Below the pieces are notes generated by a model. The model saw nothing but the letters and a program-made list of their open reading frames with translations, did no database searches and was not told the origin of the DNA. From NCBI GenBank assembly GCA_049650345.1, contig JBARZY010000140.1, positions 1 to 64,000 on the forward strand: DNA of 64,000 nt, given 5' to 3'. Below are positions 26,851-34,488 of this stretch, piece after piece; the first letter of the stretch is position 1, and every line of letters starts with the position of its first letter. This DNA is from Glaciecola sp049650345. GTDB taxonomy: Bacteria > Pseudomonadota > Gammaproteobacteria > Enterobacterales > Alteromonadaceae. The translations under genes were made by a program, and so were the position numbers.

Positions 26851-27151
26851 CGTAGAAGGTAAAAAAATTGAAGAATACTACGGCGTAGTTATTGGCGAAG
26901 CCATAATGGGCGCGAACGTATTCAAAGACTTATTCGCCTCAATACGCGATATTGTCGGGGGGCGCTCAGGCTCATATGAGGCCGAATTGACCAAAGCCCG
27001 TAAAGTTGCTTTTGATGAAATAAAAAGAGAAGCCATGATGCTTGGGGCCAATGCCATTGTAGGCGTTGATTTAGACTACGAAGTGGTAGGACAGAATGGT
27101 AGCATGCTAATGGTTAGCATTAGTGGAACCGCGGTTAAATTAAACGGTTAA
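26828..27151 (+). CDS. ybjQ: YbjQ/UPF0145 family protein
   Basis: 107 residues. The start is the ATG at 26828, placed seven bases after AAGGAG (26816-26821), which itself lies within the HIT gene; upstream in-frame codons are only the HIT gene in another frame. The protein matches E. coli YbjQ along its length: EYYGVVIGEAIMGANVFKDL, IRDIVGGRSGSYE, GANAIVGVDLDYEVVGQNGSM. It is sometimes labelled a putative heavy-metal-binding family and forms oligomers; the function is not established. Translational coupling astE-HIT-ybjQ is indicated by the successive overlaps. Confidence 0.93.
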   Translation: MLITTTNSVEGKKIEEYYGVVIGEAIMGANVFKDLFASIRDIVGGRSGSYEAELTKARKVAFDEIKREAMMLGANAIVGVDLDYEVVGQNGSMLMVSISGTAVKLNG

Positions 27152-27172
27152 CTACGCTAACACTTTATTGAT

Positions 27173-27200
27173 GGGTAGTAATCACTATTAACTACCCTTT
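27173..27200. terminator. possible bidirectional terminator between ybjQ and DUF2897 gene
   Basis: A seven-bp perfect stem (GGGTAGT 27173-27179 with ACTACCC 27191-27197) lies between the two convergent genes, overlapping the stop codon of the leftward one. The T-run after it is short, so termination would be weak. Confidence 0.4.
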
Positions 27201-27365
27201 ATCACTCTCATTATCTTCATCGTCTTTGTCGTATGACGCTGGATTTTCGTATCCTTCTGGAAACTCAAACGGTTTATTGCTTTTTTTAAGCGCCGTTATG
27301 CTACTGACGATTACCGCTAATACCACCACAATAATGGTAATTACCCAACCTGTTGATAGAGTCAT
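27192..27365 (-). CDS. DUF2897-type small membrane protein
   Basis: 57 residues, start ATG at 27365 with AGGAG ten bases upstream, stop at 27192. One N-terminal membrane helix (WVITIIVVVLAVIVSSI) is followed by a basic turn (LKKSNK), then FEFPEGYENP and a strongly acidic tail (YDKDDEDNESDKG). This layout matches DUF2897, a family of tiny gammaproteobacterial membrane proteins of unknown role. An opposite-strand reading of similar length (27226-27423) has no such structure and is an antisense shadow. Downstream of the M15 peptidase gene in the leftward direction. Confidence 0.75.
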   Translation of the reverse strand: MTLSTGWVITIIVVVLAVIVSSITALKKSNKPFEFPEGYENPASYDKDDEDNESDKG

Positions 27366-27425
27366 AATAGAGTTTCTCCTGCATAAAATGTATGTCTTCG
27401 ATGAACACTTGAAATTGCATTAATG

Positions 27426-28106
27426 TTAAGCTGAGGTGCCTCTGTTAAACGTATAACGCGATACAAGTGCGGGTAAATTATCCACTATCGCTTGCTTGCC
27501 GAGTATATCAGTCTTTAAGAGTTGTTGTTGTAAAGCGTTAACACTAAATTGTTGTTCAATTTTATGCGCACTTTTTTTAAACGACATATGCCATGGCTCT
27601 TGTGCCACACCGCCGCAATATTCAGCGTAAGGAAAATAAAAACCAAATTCGTGTGCATGTGTTTGTATCCAGTCATTCATTCTGGCACATGGGCCGTCGT
27701 GTTCATATTCTTGAGGAACTAATTGAAAATCATGGTCGCGTTCTTGAACTGTTTTAGCGTCAAATACATCAAAGTCGCTCCCCCAATGATGCCTGCTTGC
27801 GCCGGGTAATGCCGACCACAACATTATGGCGTTAATGCGTTCAATATCGCTAAGCTGTAAGGCATTCAAGGTATCACCTGTGAGCGTATACAGGGGTAGC
27901 TCCGCCCGCCATTTTTTGTTCCAAATAGCTAATTGACGCTCAAAAGGACGAAAGCTACTGCATATTTGAATATCGATGTTGTCTTTAGTGGCAGCAGCTT
28001 GCATATGAACAAACGCTGATGCTGCCTCTGGCAGTAACAAATGCTGAGGCCCCACGGGTATTAAATGTGATGTATCAATGCCCAGCATTTGTTGACGGTT
28101 TATCAT
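27426..28106 (-). CDS. M15-family D-Ala-D-Ala carboxypeptidase-like protein
   Basis: 226 residues. Zinc-peptidase motifs of the VanY/LAS group are present: CSSFRPFERQLAIWNKKW, SRHHWGSDFDVFD (H-x6-D zinc pair) and EPWHMSF (E-x2-H). No signal peptide is visible at the N-terminus (MINRQQMLGIDTSHL), so it may be cytoplasmic, as in some relatives. The family cleaves peptidoglycan stem peptides. Its ATG overlaps the dapE stop (ATGA), so it is coupled to dapE, whose product feeds diaminopimelate into the same stem peptides. Confidence 0.85.
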   Translation of the reverse strand: MINRQQMLGIDTSHLIPVGPQHLLLPEAASAFVHMQAAATKDNIDIQICSSFRPFERQLAIWNKKWRAELPLYTLTGDTLNALQLSDIERINAIMLWSALPGASRHHWGSDFDVFDAKTVQERDHDFQLVPQEYEHDGPCARMNDWIQTHAHEFGFYFPYAEYCGGVAQEPWHMSFKKSAHKIEQQFSVNALQQQLLKTDILGKQAIVDNLPALVSRYTFNRGTSA

Positions 28107-29230
28107 GACAATAAATTAACCAGTACTTGATAATAAACATGCTCAAGTTGTTTCACATTTTCAATATTAACGCACTCGTTCAATTTATGAATGGTGGCGT
28201 TTTCGGGGCCTAGTTCAACCACTTGTGCACCAGTGGGCGCTATAAATCGGCCGTCGGAGGTGCCGCCTGCAGTAGAAAGTTGAGTCTCTATATTTTGTAC
28301 CTGTTTAATTGCATCAACACAAGATTGAACCAGTGGGCCACTTTCTGTTAAAAATGGTTGACCGTTTACCGTCCACGCTAGATCGTAGTCTAACTTGTGC
28401 TTGTCTAAAATTTGGTGCACGCGTTGTTGTAATTCGTCAGCGGTCACTTCAGTAGAAAACCTGAAATTGAATACGACATTCACGGTACCAGGGACAACGT
28501 TCGTTGCGCCTGTTCCACCAGTAATATTAGACACCTGCATGCTGGTCGCTGGGAAAAACGCATTGCCTTCATCCCATTGTGTGGTGGTTAATTCAGTGAG
28601 TGCTGGCGCTAGCATATGAATAGGATTTTTAACTAAGTGCGGGTAAGCCACATGACCTTGTATTCCGTTTACTGTTAAATTTGCCGTTAAAGAACCTCTT
28701 CGTCCATTCTTAATAATATCCCCAGTAATTGCCGTGCTAGAAGGCTCACCCACAATGCAGTAGTCAATTTTCTCGTTACGAGCTTCAAGCGTGTCAATGA
28801 CCTTGGTGGTGCCATTAATAAATGGACCTTCTTCATCGCTGGTGATCAAAAAGGCAATAGAGCCTTTATGATCAGGATAGTCCCGCACAAAACGTTGAGT
28901 GGCAACAAGCATAGCGGCCAAGCTAGCTTTCATATCGGCGGTGCCGCGACCGTATAGCATGCCTTTCTCTTCTGTGGGTAAAAACGGAGAATGCTTCCAT
29001 TTATCCACAGGTCCGGTAGGTACAACATCAGTGTGTCCTGCAAAGCAAAAAACCGGTTTTTGTGTGCCTTTTCTTGACCATAAATTAGTCGTATCAGCAA
29101 ACACCATGGTCTCGTTGTTGAAACCAACTGCACCCAACATGTCTTTCATCAATTCTTGGCAGCCTGCATCTTCTGGTGTTACAGAAGCTCGACTAACCAG
29201 TTCTTTAGTTAACGCAATTACATCAGTCAA
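28103..29230 (-). CDS. dapE: succinyl-diaminopimelate desuccinylase
   Basis: M20 metallopeptidase-family enzyme of lysine/diaminopimelate synthesis. I place the start at a TTG at 29230, ten bases after AAGGAG, which gives 375 residues, the same as E. coli DapE; reading from further upstream only extends it through the yffB end. Metal ligands and catalytic residues: His66 (AGHTDVVPTG), Asp99 (GRGTADMK), Glu133-Glu134 (SDEEGPF), Glu near PSSTAITGD and a C-terminal His (NATIHKLNECV). The chain yffB-dapE-M15 has successive overlaps, so it is a single coupled unit. Confidence 0.95.
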   Translation of the reverse strand: MTDVIALTKELVSRASVTPEDAGCQELMKDMLGAVGFNNETMVFADTTNLWSRKGTQKPVFCFAGHTDVVPTGPVDKWKHSPFLPTEEKGMLYGRGTADMKASLAAMLVATQRFVRDYPDHKGSIAFLITSDEEGPFINGTTKVIDTLEARNEKIDYCIVGEPSSTAITGDIIKNGRRGSLTANLTVNGIQGHVAYPHLVKNPIHMLAPALTELTTTQWDEGNAFFPATSMQVSNITGGTGATNVVPGTVNVVFNFRFSTEVTADELQQRVHQILDKHKLDYDLAWTVNGQPFLTESGPLVQSCVDAIKQVQNIETQLSTAGGTSDGRFIAPTGAQVVELGPENATIHKLNECVNIENVKQLEHVYYQVLVNLLS

Positions 29231-29573
29231 TGTTGAAACACTCCTTGTAGGTTGTTTCACTAAACCCAATAATAATCGACGTATTATGAGTAAGAATAGG
29301 GCGCTTTATCATAGAGGTATTTTCAAGTAGTACATTAATAACGCTGGTATCAGTAATTCCAGATTTTTGCTCGTCACTTAGCTTGCGGTATGTGGTGCCA
29401 CGTTTGTTTACCACCGCATCAATACCGTATTTGTCTATGGCTTGCTGTAAAACCTGTGGGTCGGGTGCTTGTTTTTTATAGTCTACAAACACAAACTCTA
29501 TATTATGATCAGCAAGCCAGCGTTTGGCTTTTTTTATCGTGTCGCAATTTGCGATTCCGTACATCGTTGTCAT
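29223..29573 (-). CDS. yffB: ArsC/Spx-family protein YffB
   Basis: 116 residues with a thioredoxin-like ArsC fold: MYGIANCDTIKKAKRWL has the single N-terminal cysteine (Cys10), and VVNKRGTTYRKLSDEQK and MIKRPIL are the conserved follow-ups. E. coli YffB sits next to dapE as here; it is thought to be a glutathione-dependent thiol reductase rather than a true arsenate reductase. The C-terminus runs into the start of dapE by eight bases. Confidence 0.9.
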   Translation of the reverse strand: MTTMYGIANCDTIKKAKRWLADHNIEFVFVDYKKQAPDPQVLQQAIDKYGIDAVVNKRGTTYRKLSDEQKSGITDTSVINVLLENTSMIKRPILTHNTSIIIGFSETTYKECFNID

Positions 29574-29603
29574 ATTGAGGTCTCTTTGTTGCTAATTGTG
29601 TTG

Positions 29604-29987
29604 TTATTGATTTATTTGGTAACCATCTTGTTGTAAAGCGTCAATTGCATCATGTAATTGCGCTTCTTTCACTAGCACAAAATCAGTATCAAATGTAGAG
29701 AGTACAAAGATACTAATTTTAGCTTTCGCCAATACACCACTAATTTGTGCCATTATGCCCACAAGCGACAAGTTTAAGGGGCCTAACACTTCCAGAACAC
29801 GCCAGTCAAAATCGGTTTCAATAGAAGGCACTCGTAACGACTGTGGCACCACAATGGATAACTCGTCGGGTGTTTTGCCAATAAAAAACAACTCGCAATT
29901 CATAACGTCAGCAGGAATGCTACTGCCTGCATCTAAACTATGAATGGCAAAAGTGTCGGCAATAACATGTAAAGTTTGTTTCGGCAT
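29604..29987 (-). CDS. ACT domain protein (ACT_7/CASTOR-like)
   Basis: 127 residues with two ACT-like halves: an N-terminal part ending near residue 60 (ELSIVVPQSLRVPSIETDFDW) and a C-terminal ACT unit (GPLNLSLVGIMAQISGVLAKAKISIFVLSTFDTDFVLVKE). ACT domains bind amino acids and regulate metabolism; the ligand is unknown. It is probably the first gene of the leftward group with yffB and dapE, 30 bp apart. A cluster of DnaA-box-like sequences lies just before its start codon. Confidence 0.82.
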   Translation of the reverse strand: MPKQTLHVIADTFAIHSLDAGSSIPADVMNCELFFIGKTPDELSIVVPQSLRVPSIETDFDWRVLEVLGPLNLSLVGIMAQISGVLAKAKISIFVLSTFDTDFVLVKEAQLHDAIDALQQDGYQINQ

Positions 29988-29996
29988 ACGTAATAG

Positions 29997-30029
29997 TTAT
30001 CCATGTTTATCCACTAAATCTGTGGATAA
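29997..30029. promoter_or_regulatory. cluster of three DnaA-box-like 9-mers
   Basis: Three DnaA-box-like sequences occur within 33 bp: TTATCCATG (29997-30005, +), TTATCCACT (30007-30015, +) and TTATCCACA read on the minus strand (30021-30029). The last is an exact high-affinity R1-type box; the others have two and one mismatches. The first two are exactly ten bases apart, so on the same helix face. They lie ten bases before the start codon of the ACT gene. Function could be DnaA control of that gene or a DnaA titration/reactivation site; the sequence alone cannot tell. Confidence 0.45.
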
Positions 30030-30226
30030 GTTTGTGGGTTTCATAGTGGTTACTCAGTAAGAGTATGAAAACTATAGCAAAATTAAATAGCTTAGAATAC
30101 ATACAATCTACTGTTATTCACATCAATTCAGTTTGATTATTGGTATTATACAAGCTAATTTACAATAATTGTAAGGCGCGTAATAGCGCCTATTTGTGTT
30201 TATTTATATAAAAGAATTCTTAGCTT

Positions 30227-31294
30227 ATGTCATCGTTGTCGTTTTATGCAGGTGCTACCGCCTTGCAAAGAATAAAAGAAGAAGGCTTACACGCCAATAT
30301 GTTCAGTGGTTTTTTGGGTGCCAGTGGCGGGCCAAAGTGGTTCGTGTTGTGTGGCTTAGATAAAGTCATGTTCAATGAATTTTTGCATAATGCTGGCGGC
30401 ACTATTGATATCATCGGCAGTTCAGCCGGTGCTTTCAGAGCAAGCTGCTTTGCACAAAATGATCCTAAAGCGGCTATCGAAAGACTAGCCCAGCGCTACT
30501 CAAATACGGTTTACTCCGCAAAGCCTACGCCGAGAGAAATCACTGACAAAGGCCTCGCATTGTTGCATTACATGATGTCTACTGATGGCGTTAATGAAGT
30601 GCTTACGTCGGCCCAAAAACGTGTGCATATTGTGGTAGCACGCTGTCATGGTTTGGTAGCGAGTGAGCGAAAATCAAAGCAACTCGCTGGCCTACTACTT
30701 GCGGGTGGGCGCAATTTTTCTAGTCGTTCAGCCTTACAAAAAAGTTTTACCCGTAGCATATTTTCATCAGGAAATAAGCCGCTCTCGTTTACCGAAAGCA
30801 TACCCTACAACACTGAGCATATCGCTTTAACAGAGCAAAACTTTTTACAGGCGCTAATGGCCTCTGGGTCAATACCTGCCGTAATAGAGGGCGTTAAAGA
30901 TATTCCTGGCGCACCATTAGGCATGTACCGAGATGGCGGCATCATTGACTATCATTTCGATATGGCCATTCAAACTGACGGCCTAGTGATGTACCCTCAC
31001 TTTTATGCAAAGCCAATTCCGGGGTGGTTTGATAAAGGCCTAAAAAGCCGAAATTGTGCGCCTGCAAGTTATGACAATGTTGTACTTATCACGCCCAGCG
31101 ATGAGTTTGTGCGTCAATTACCATATGGCAAAATACCCGACAGAAAAGACTTTGAAGACATGGATGCTGAAACACGCATCAAGTACTGGCATAAGGTCAT
31201 TCGCGAATCAGACCGTTTGGCTGATGAATTTTTAAACGTTGTGGCGAATAATTCAATCGCGGATATAATTAAACCCATTAATTTAGTACGTTAG
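30227..31294 (+). CDS. patatin-like phospholipase family protein
   Basis: 355 residues. The Ser-Asp dyad is visible: nucleophile Ser66 in IIGSSAGAF (GxSxG) and Asp236 in YRDGGIID; the oxyanion-hole glycines are in GFLGASGGPKW near residue 33, but with an insertion relative to classical patatins. No signal peptide or membrane segment is seen. Patatins are acyl hydrolases acting on membrane lipids or related esters. It stands alone, 238 bp from the divergent ACT gene, followed by a tRNA promoter. The true substrate is unknown. Confidence 0.82.
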   Translation: MSSLSFYAGATALQRIKEEGLHANMFSGFLGASGGPKWFVLCGLDKVMFNEFLHNAGGTIDIIGSSAGAFRASCFAQNDPKAAIERLAQRYSNTVYSAKPTPREITDKGLALLHYMMSTDGVNEVLTSAQKRVHIVVARCHGLVASERKSKQLAGLLLAGGRNFSSRSALQKSFTRSIFSSGNKPLSFTESIPYNTEHIALTEQNFLQALMASGSIPAVIEGVKDIPGAPLGMYRDGGIIDYHFDMAIQTDGLVMYPHFYAKPIPGWFDKGLKSRNCAPASYDNVVLITPSDEFVRQLPYGKIPDRKDFEDMDAETRIKYWHKVIRESDRLADEFLNVVANNSIADIIKPINLVR

Positions 31295-31306
31295 TACAAA
31301 TTTGCC

Positions 31307-31335
31307 TTGCGTAAGCTTATGGCAATCGCTATTAT
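31307..31335 (+). promoter_or_regulatory. promoter for tRNA-Val
   Basis: TTGCGT (31307-31312) and TATTAT (31330-31335) are separated by 17 bases, a good sigma-70 pair, followed by a G+C-rich discriminator (ACGCGCCGC) as expected for a stringently controlled stable-RNA promoter. Transcription would begin about 31342, giving a 5' leader of about 63 bases that includes a hairpin at 31357-31375 (TGTGTTAT with ATAACACA). Confidence 0.65.
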
Positions 31336-31404
31336 ACGCGCCGCTTGCAGCATTCCTGTGTTATCAAATAACACAATCTGTTAGCATTTTTTTGCATCAT
31401 TTTT

Positions 31405-31481
<77 letters not shown>

Positions 31482-31578
31482 CTTCAATATTTTACTTCAC
31501 ACATAGCAAAACTCTGTTTTTTTGAGCATACTTACGTGTATCTATTTCTAATTACATAATAATACTGAAAGAATAAAT

Positions 31579-32304
31579 ATGACAAAAACACTCGTACTCA
31601 CTGGCGGTTCATCGGGCATTGGTGCAGCAATCGCAAAGGCTTTTGTTGATGCTGGTTATCAGGTATTTAACCTTGACATTAAAGCCGGTGAATATGGGCA
31701 ACATATAGCCTGTGACGTTACTCGTAAAGAATCGGTAAATGCTGCTGTAGCAAAGCTTGCCAGCAGCTATACAATCGATGTGTGTATTTCCAATGCCGGC
31801 ATGCATTTTTCAGGCACTATAGAGCACACCTCAGAAGACGATTTTATGCGAGTGTTTGATTTAAATGTAAAAGGCGCATATTACCTCACGCAGGCGGTAT
31901 TACCGAGCATGAAAGCGGCCAATAATGGGCTAGTTTTATACATTGGTTCTGATCAATCAATTATTGCGAAACCTAATTCATTCGCCTATAACTTAAGTAA
32001 ACACGCTTTAGCATCTATGGCAAAAACCACTGCACTTGATTTTGCCGACTACAACATACGCGCTAACGCACTATGCCCCGGCACCATAGACACCCCCTTA
32101 TATCAAAAAGCCATTGCTGCCTATTGTGCTAAAAGTGGTGCAAATATAAACGAAGTGCATCAACAAGAAGCCAACTTGCAGCCCTTGGGCCGAATAGGGT
32201 GCGCCCGTGAGGTCGCCGCGTATGCTTTGTTTTTAGCCAGTGACAGTGCTGCTTTTATCACCGGTAGTTTGCCGGTTATTGATGGCGGCTATACCGTGCA
32301 ATGA
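31579..32304 (+). CDS. SDR-family sugar or sugar-acid dehydrogenase
   Basis: 241 residues, a classical short-chain dehydrogenase: cofactor loop TGGSSGIG (residues 8-15), SNAGM at 71-75, and the catalytic set Ser124, Tyr137 and Lys141 (YNLSK). Asp33 at the end of the second strand suggests NAD+ preference. The C-terminal part (LGRIGCAREVAAYALFLAS; SLPVIDGGYTVQ) is typical. Position with a COG3618-type amidohydrolase, an acid-sugar dehydratase and an aldolase suggests it oxidises a sugar (or a keto-deoxy sugar acid). It overlaps the next gene by ATGA. Confidence 0.88.
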   Translation: MTKTLVLTGGSSGIGAAIAKAFVDAGYQVFNLDIKAGEYGQHIACDVTRKESVNAAVAKLASSYTIDVCISNAGMHFSGTIEHTSEDDFMRVFDLNVKGAYYLTQAVLPSMKAANNGLVLYIGSDQSIIAKPNSFAYNLSKHALASMAKTTALDFADYNIRANALCPGTIDTPLYQKAIAAYCAKSGANINEVHQQEANLQPLGRIGCAREVAAYALFLASDSAAFITGSLPVIDGGYTVQ

Positions 32305-33212
32305 GCATGTTGCAAGCCAGCCGTAGTACGCCTATTTTTGACCCGCATATTCATTTGTTTAATTTGCAACAAGGCGAGTACACATGGTTAAAACCAGAAA
32401 AACCGCCATTTTGGCCCGACAAAAATAGAATTTATCAAAATTTTTCCTTACATGATTTACAGCTACAATCGCCACTGAGTATTGTTGGTGTGTGTCATAT
32501 TGAAGCGGGCTTTGATAATTTGAATCCAGAGCGTGAGTTAAGGTGGCTTGAGAATGAGGTCATACATCAAAATACGAGTAAGTTGGTTATGGCAAGCGCA
32601 GCATTTGTTGATATGCAACAAGACTCAAACATGTTCATTGAGGTTATTACTCGCTTACGGAAACACATTAGTTTGTGCGCCATACGTCATATTTTCGAAG
32701 ACGACACCATTGAATTGTGCGAAAACCCAAAGGTAATCGCTAATTTGCATACCTTGCACAAGCATGGGCTGCATTTTGAATTGCAATTTGATATGGCGAA
32801 CAAAGCGTATGTGAACGCGATTATAACACTACTCACTGCTGCCAACTTTCCCAAAGTAGTGTTAACACACGCAGGCTTTGCAGAGCCTAGCAATGCCGCT
32901 GTATTCTCGCAGTGGAAGGAACATTGCTTGCAGTTGTCACGCATCGAAAACACGTATATCAAATGCTCAGGTTTTGAGTTAGTGAATAGACAATATAGCA
33001 AACAGCAAATGCAAGATGTTATTACTGCATGTGTTCAGTTTTTTGGTGAAGACCGAGTAATGTGCGCCAGTAATTTCCCTTTATGTTTGTTTAGTGTTTC
33101 TTACCAACAATATTGGTTAAACATGGTACATGTGCTAAAGGCCTTGTCGCTCAGTACACATAAGCTATGTTACCAAAATGCTGCTACGCTTTATTGCCGA
33201 GAAACACGATAA
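32301..33212 (+). CDS. amidohydrolase-2 family protein, probable sugar lactonase
   Basis: 303 residues, TIM-barrel amidohydrolase of the COG3618 (fuconolactonase-like) group. The HxH metal motif is FDPHIHLF (His16, His18) at the very N-terminus, followed by the typical early Trp-rich segment (YTWLKPEKPPFWPDK). Later conserved elements are VCHIEAG, LTHAG, IKCSGFEL and the C-terminal RVMCASNFP where the catalytic Asp is normally within a 'SDWP'-like motif; here the equivalent residue is Asn, which is unusual. Coupled to the SDR by a four-base overlap; the pair would oxidise a sugar to a lactone and open it. Confidence 0.82.
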   Translation: MSMLQASRSTPIFDPHIHLFNLQQGEYTWLKPEKPPFWPDKNRIYQNFSLHDLQLQSPLSIVGVCHIEAGFDNLNPERELRWLENEVIHQNTSKLVMASAAFVDMQQDSNMFIEVITRLRKHISLCAIRHIFEDDTIELCENPKVIANLHTLHKHGLHFELQFDMANKAYVNAIITLLTAANFPKVVLTHAGFAEPSNAAVFSQWKEHCLQLSRIENTYIKCSGFELVNRQYSKQQMQDVITACVQFFGEDRVMCASNFPLCLFSVSYQQYWLNMVHVLKALSLSTHKLCYQNAATLYCRETR

Positions 33213-33244
33213 GAGTCATTAGCCTTAAAGCGTAGCGAAGAAAT

Positions 33245-34420
33245 TTACTTGACTGTTACATTGGGTGAACGTTTAACGATAGCGTCGTTTAACTCAATAC
33301 CTATGCCGGGTAAATCGGGCACCTTAAATACGCCATTTTCAGGTTGATAATCTTGCAAACAAAGTTCTCTGTTCCAATGTTTAATCGCGTAAGTGTGGTG
33401 CTCATGTATCAAAAAGTTAGGAATAGCAGCTTCCAATTGTAAAGCCGCAGCGGTCGCCACTGGGCCACCGCATACGTGCGCCTGTATTCTTATGTCGTAA
33501 ACATCGGCATAGTCACACACCTTTTTCGCCTCAGTAAACCCGCCACATAAACCCACATCGGGTTGCAACACGTCTATAGATTGGTCTTCAAAATATGGGC
33601 GACAATCAAAACGGTGATATAAACGTTCACCACCCGCTATCGGTACTGATACTTTTTCGGCGACTTTTTTGTGAACGGCTGAATTTAAATAATTAACCGG
33701 CTCTTCAAACATCATACAACCGACTTCTTCTATTACTTTTCCCATTTGAATGGCAGAGGCACAGCCCATAAGCGAATGTGCTTCGAAAATGATATCTACG
33801 TCATCGCCTACTTCTGTTCTGATGGCGCGCAGACGATCGCCAAATAAGCGCATTTGTTTAGGGGTAAATAATTTAGTGCGATCAAAACTACTATCACCGT
33901 TTTCATCGTATACGATGGGGTCTACTTTCACAGCATCGTAACCTTCGGCCATTGCTTTTGCGGCCGAACGCGCATAATCACTTGGTGTAAGCATTTTTAC
34001 GCAATCTTGGCTCCAATCAAATTGTAATTGACTGGCATAAGTGCGTAAATTGTCGTTGGTTTTACCGCCCAATAATTGATAAACAGGCACATTCAATGCT
34101 TTGCCTTTTATATCCCAAAGCGCGGTATCAATAGCACTCATTGCTGAATACAGCACTGGCCCGCCACCTAAGCCCCAAAAGCTTTCGCGTAACATACGTG
34201 ACCACAGCAGTTCTGTTTTAAAGGGGTCGAAACCAATGAGCACCGCCTCAGCAATTTCTTTGATCATCGCTGCTGCTGCGCTGTGGCCCCAATCATAGGC
34301 AAGCCCCGCCTCACCAACACCTGATATTCCTTCATCGGTATGCACGCGCACAAATATTGGATTCCAAGGGGGACGCTCTGGGCAATGTATATCAAATATT
34401 TCTACGTGGGTTATTTTCAT
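33245..34420 (-). CDS. enolase-superfamily acid-sugar dehydratase
   Basis: 391 residues, mandelate racemase/muconate lactonising group. N-terminal capping domain, then barrel with metal ligands Glu213 (IIFEAHS), Glu239 (FEEPV) and Glu265 (AGGERLY), a second-position His215 in the ExH motif as in acid-sugar dehydratases, and His315 (AHVCGGP) as the other general acid/base. Together these are expected for syn- or anti-dehydration of a sugar acid to a 2-keto-3-deoxy acid, similar to galactonate-type dehydratases. The exact sugar acid is unknown. It is downstream of the class II aldolase gene, 68 bp apart, convergent with SDR/amidohydrolase. Confidence 0.87.
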   Translation of the reverse strand: MKITHVEIFDIHCPERPPWNPIFVRVHTDEGISGVGEAGLAYDWGHSAAAAMIKEIAEAVLIGFDPFKTELLWSRMLRESFWGLGGGPVLYSAMSAIDTALWDIKGKALNVPVYQLLGGKTNDNLRTYASQLQFDWSQDCVKMLTPSDYARSAAKAMAEGYDAVKVDPIVYDENGDSSFDRTKLFTPKQMRLFGDRLRAIRTEVGDDVDIIFEAHSLMGCASAIQMGKVIEEVGCMMFEEPVNYLNSAVHKKVAEKVSVPIAGGERLYHRFDCRPYFEDQSIDVLQPDVGLCGGFTEAKKVCDYADVYDIRIQAHVCGGPVATAAALQLEAAIPNFLIHEHHTYAIKHWNRELCLQDYQPENGVFKVPDLPGIGIELNDAIVKRSPNVTVK

Positions 34421-34441
34421 GGTTTTGTTGTCTCATTGAGT

Positions 34442-34466
34442 AGGTAGCTACCTTATATTGGTAGCT
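34442..34466. promoter_or_regulatory. palindrome with extra half-site between aldolase and dehydratase genes
   Basis: AGGTAGCTACCT at 34442-34453 is a perfect 12-bp palindrome, followed at about 34460 by a further GGTAGCT half. It lies in the 68-bp gap between the two leftward genes and could be an operator or mRNA-processing hairpin. No regulator gene is adjacent. Confidence 0.3.
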
Positions 34467-34488
34467 GAGTAGTTAAAATGGAAAATGT

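Noticed and set aside
27226..27423. Forward 65-codon frame
   Set aside because: It is antisense to the DUF2897-type gene, which has a ribosome site and a clear membrane helix.
31357..31375. TGTGTTAT/ATAACACA hairpin as a terminator of the patatin gene
   Set aside because: No T-run follows directly and it lies downstream of a good promoter in the tRNA leader.
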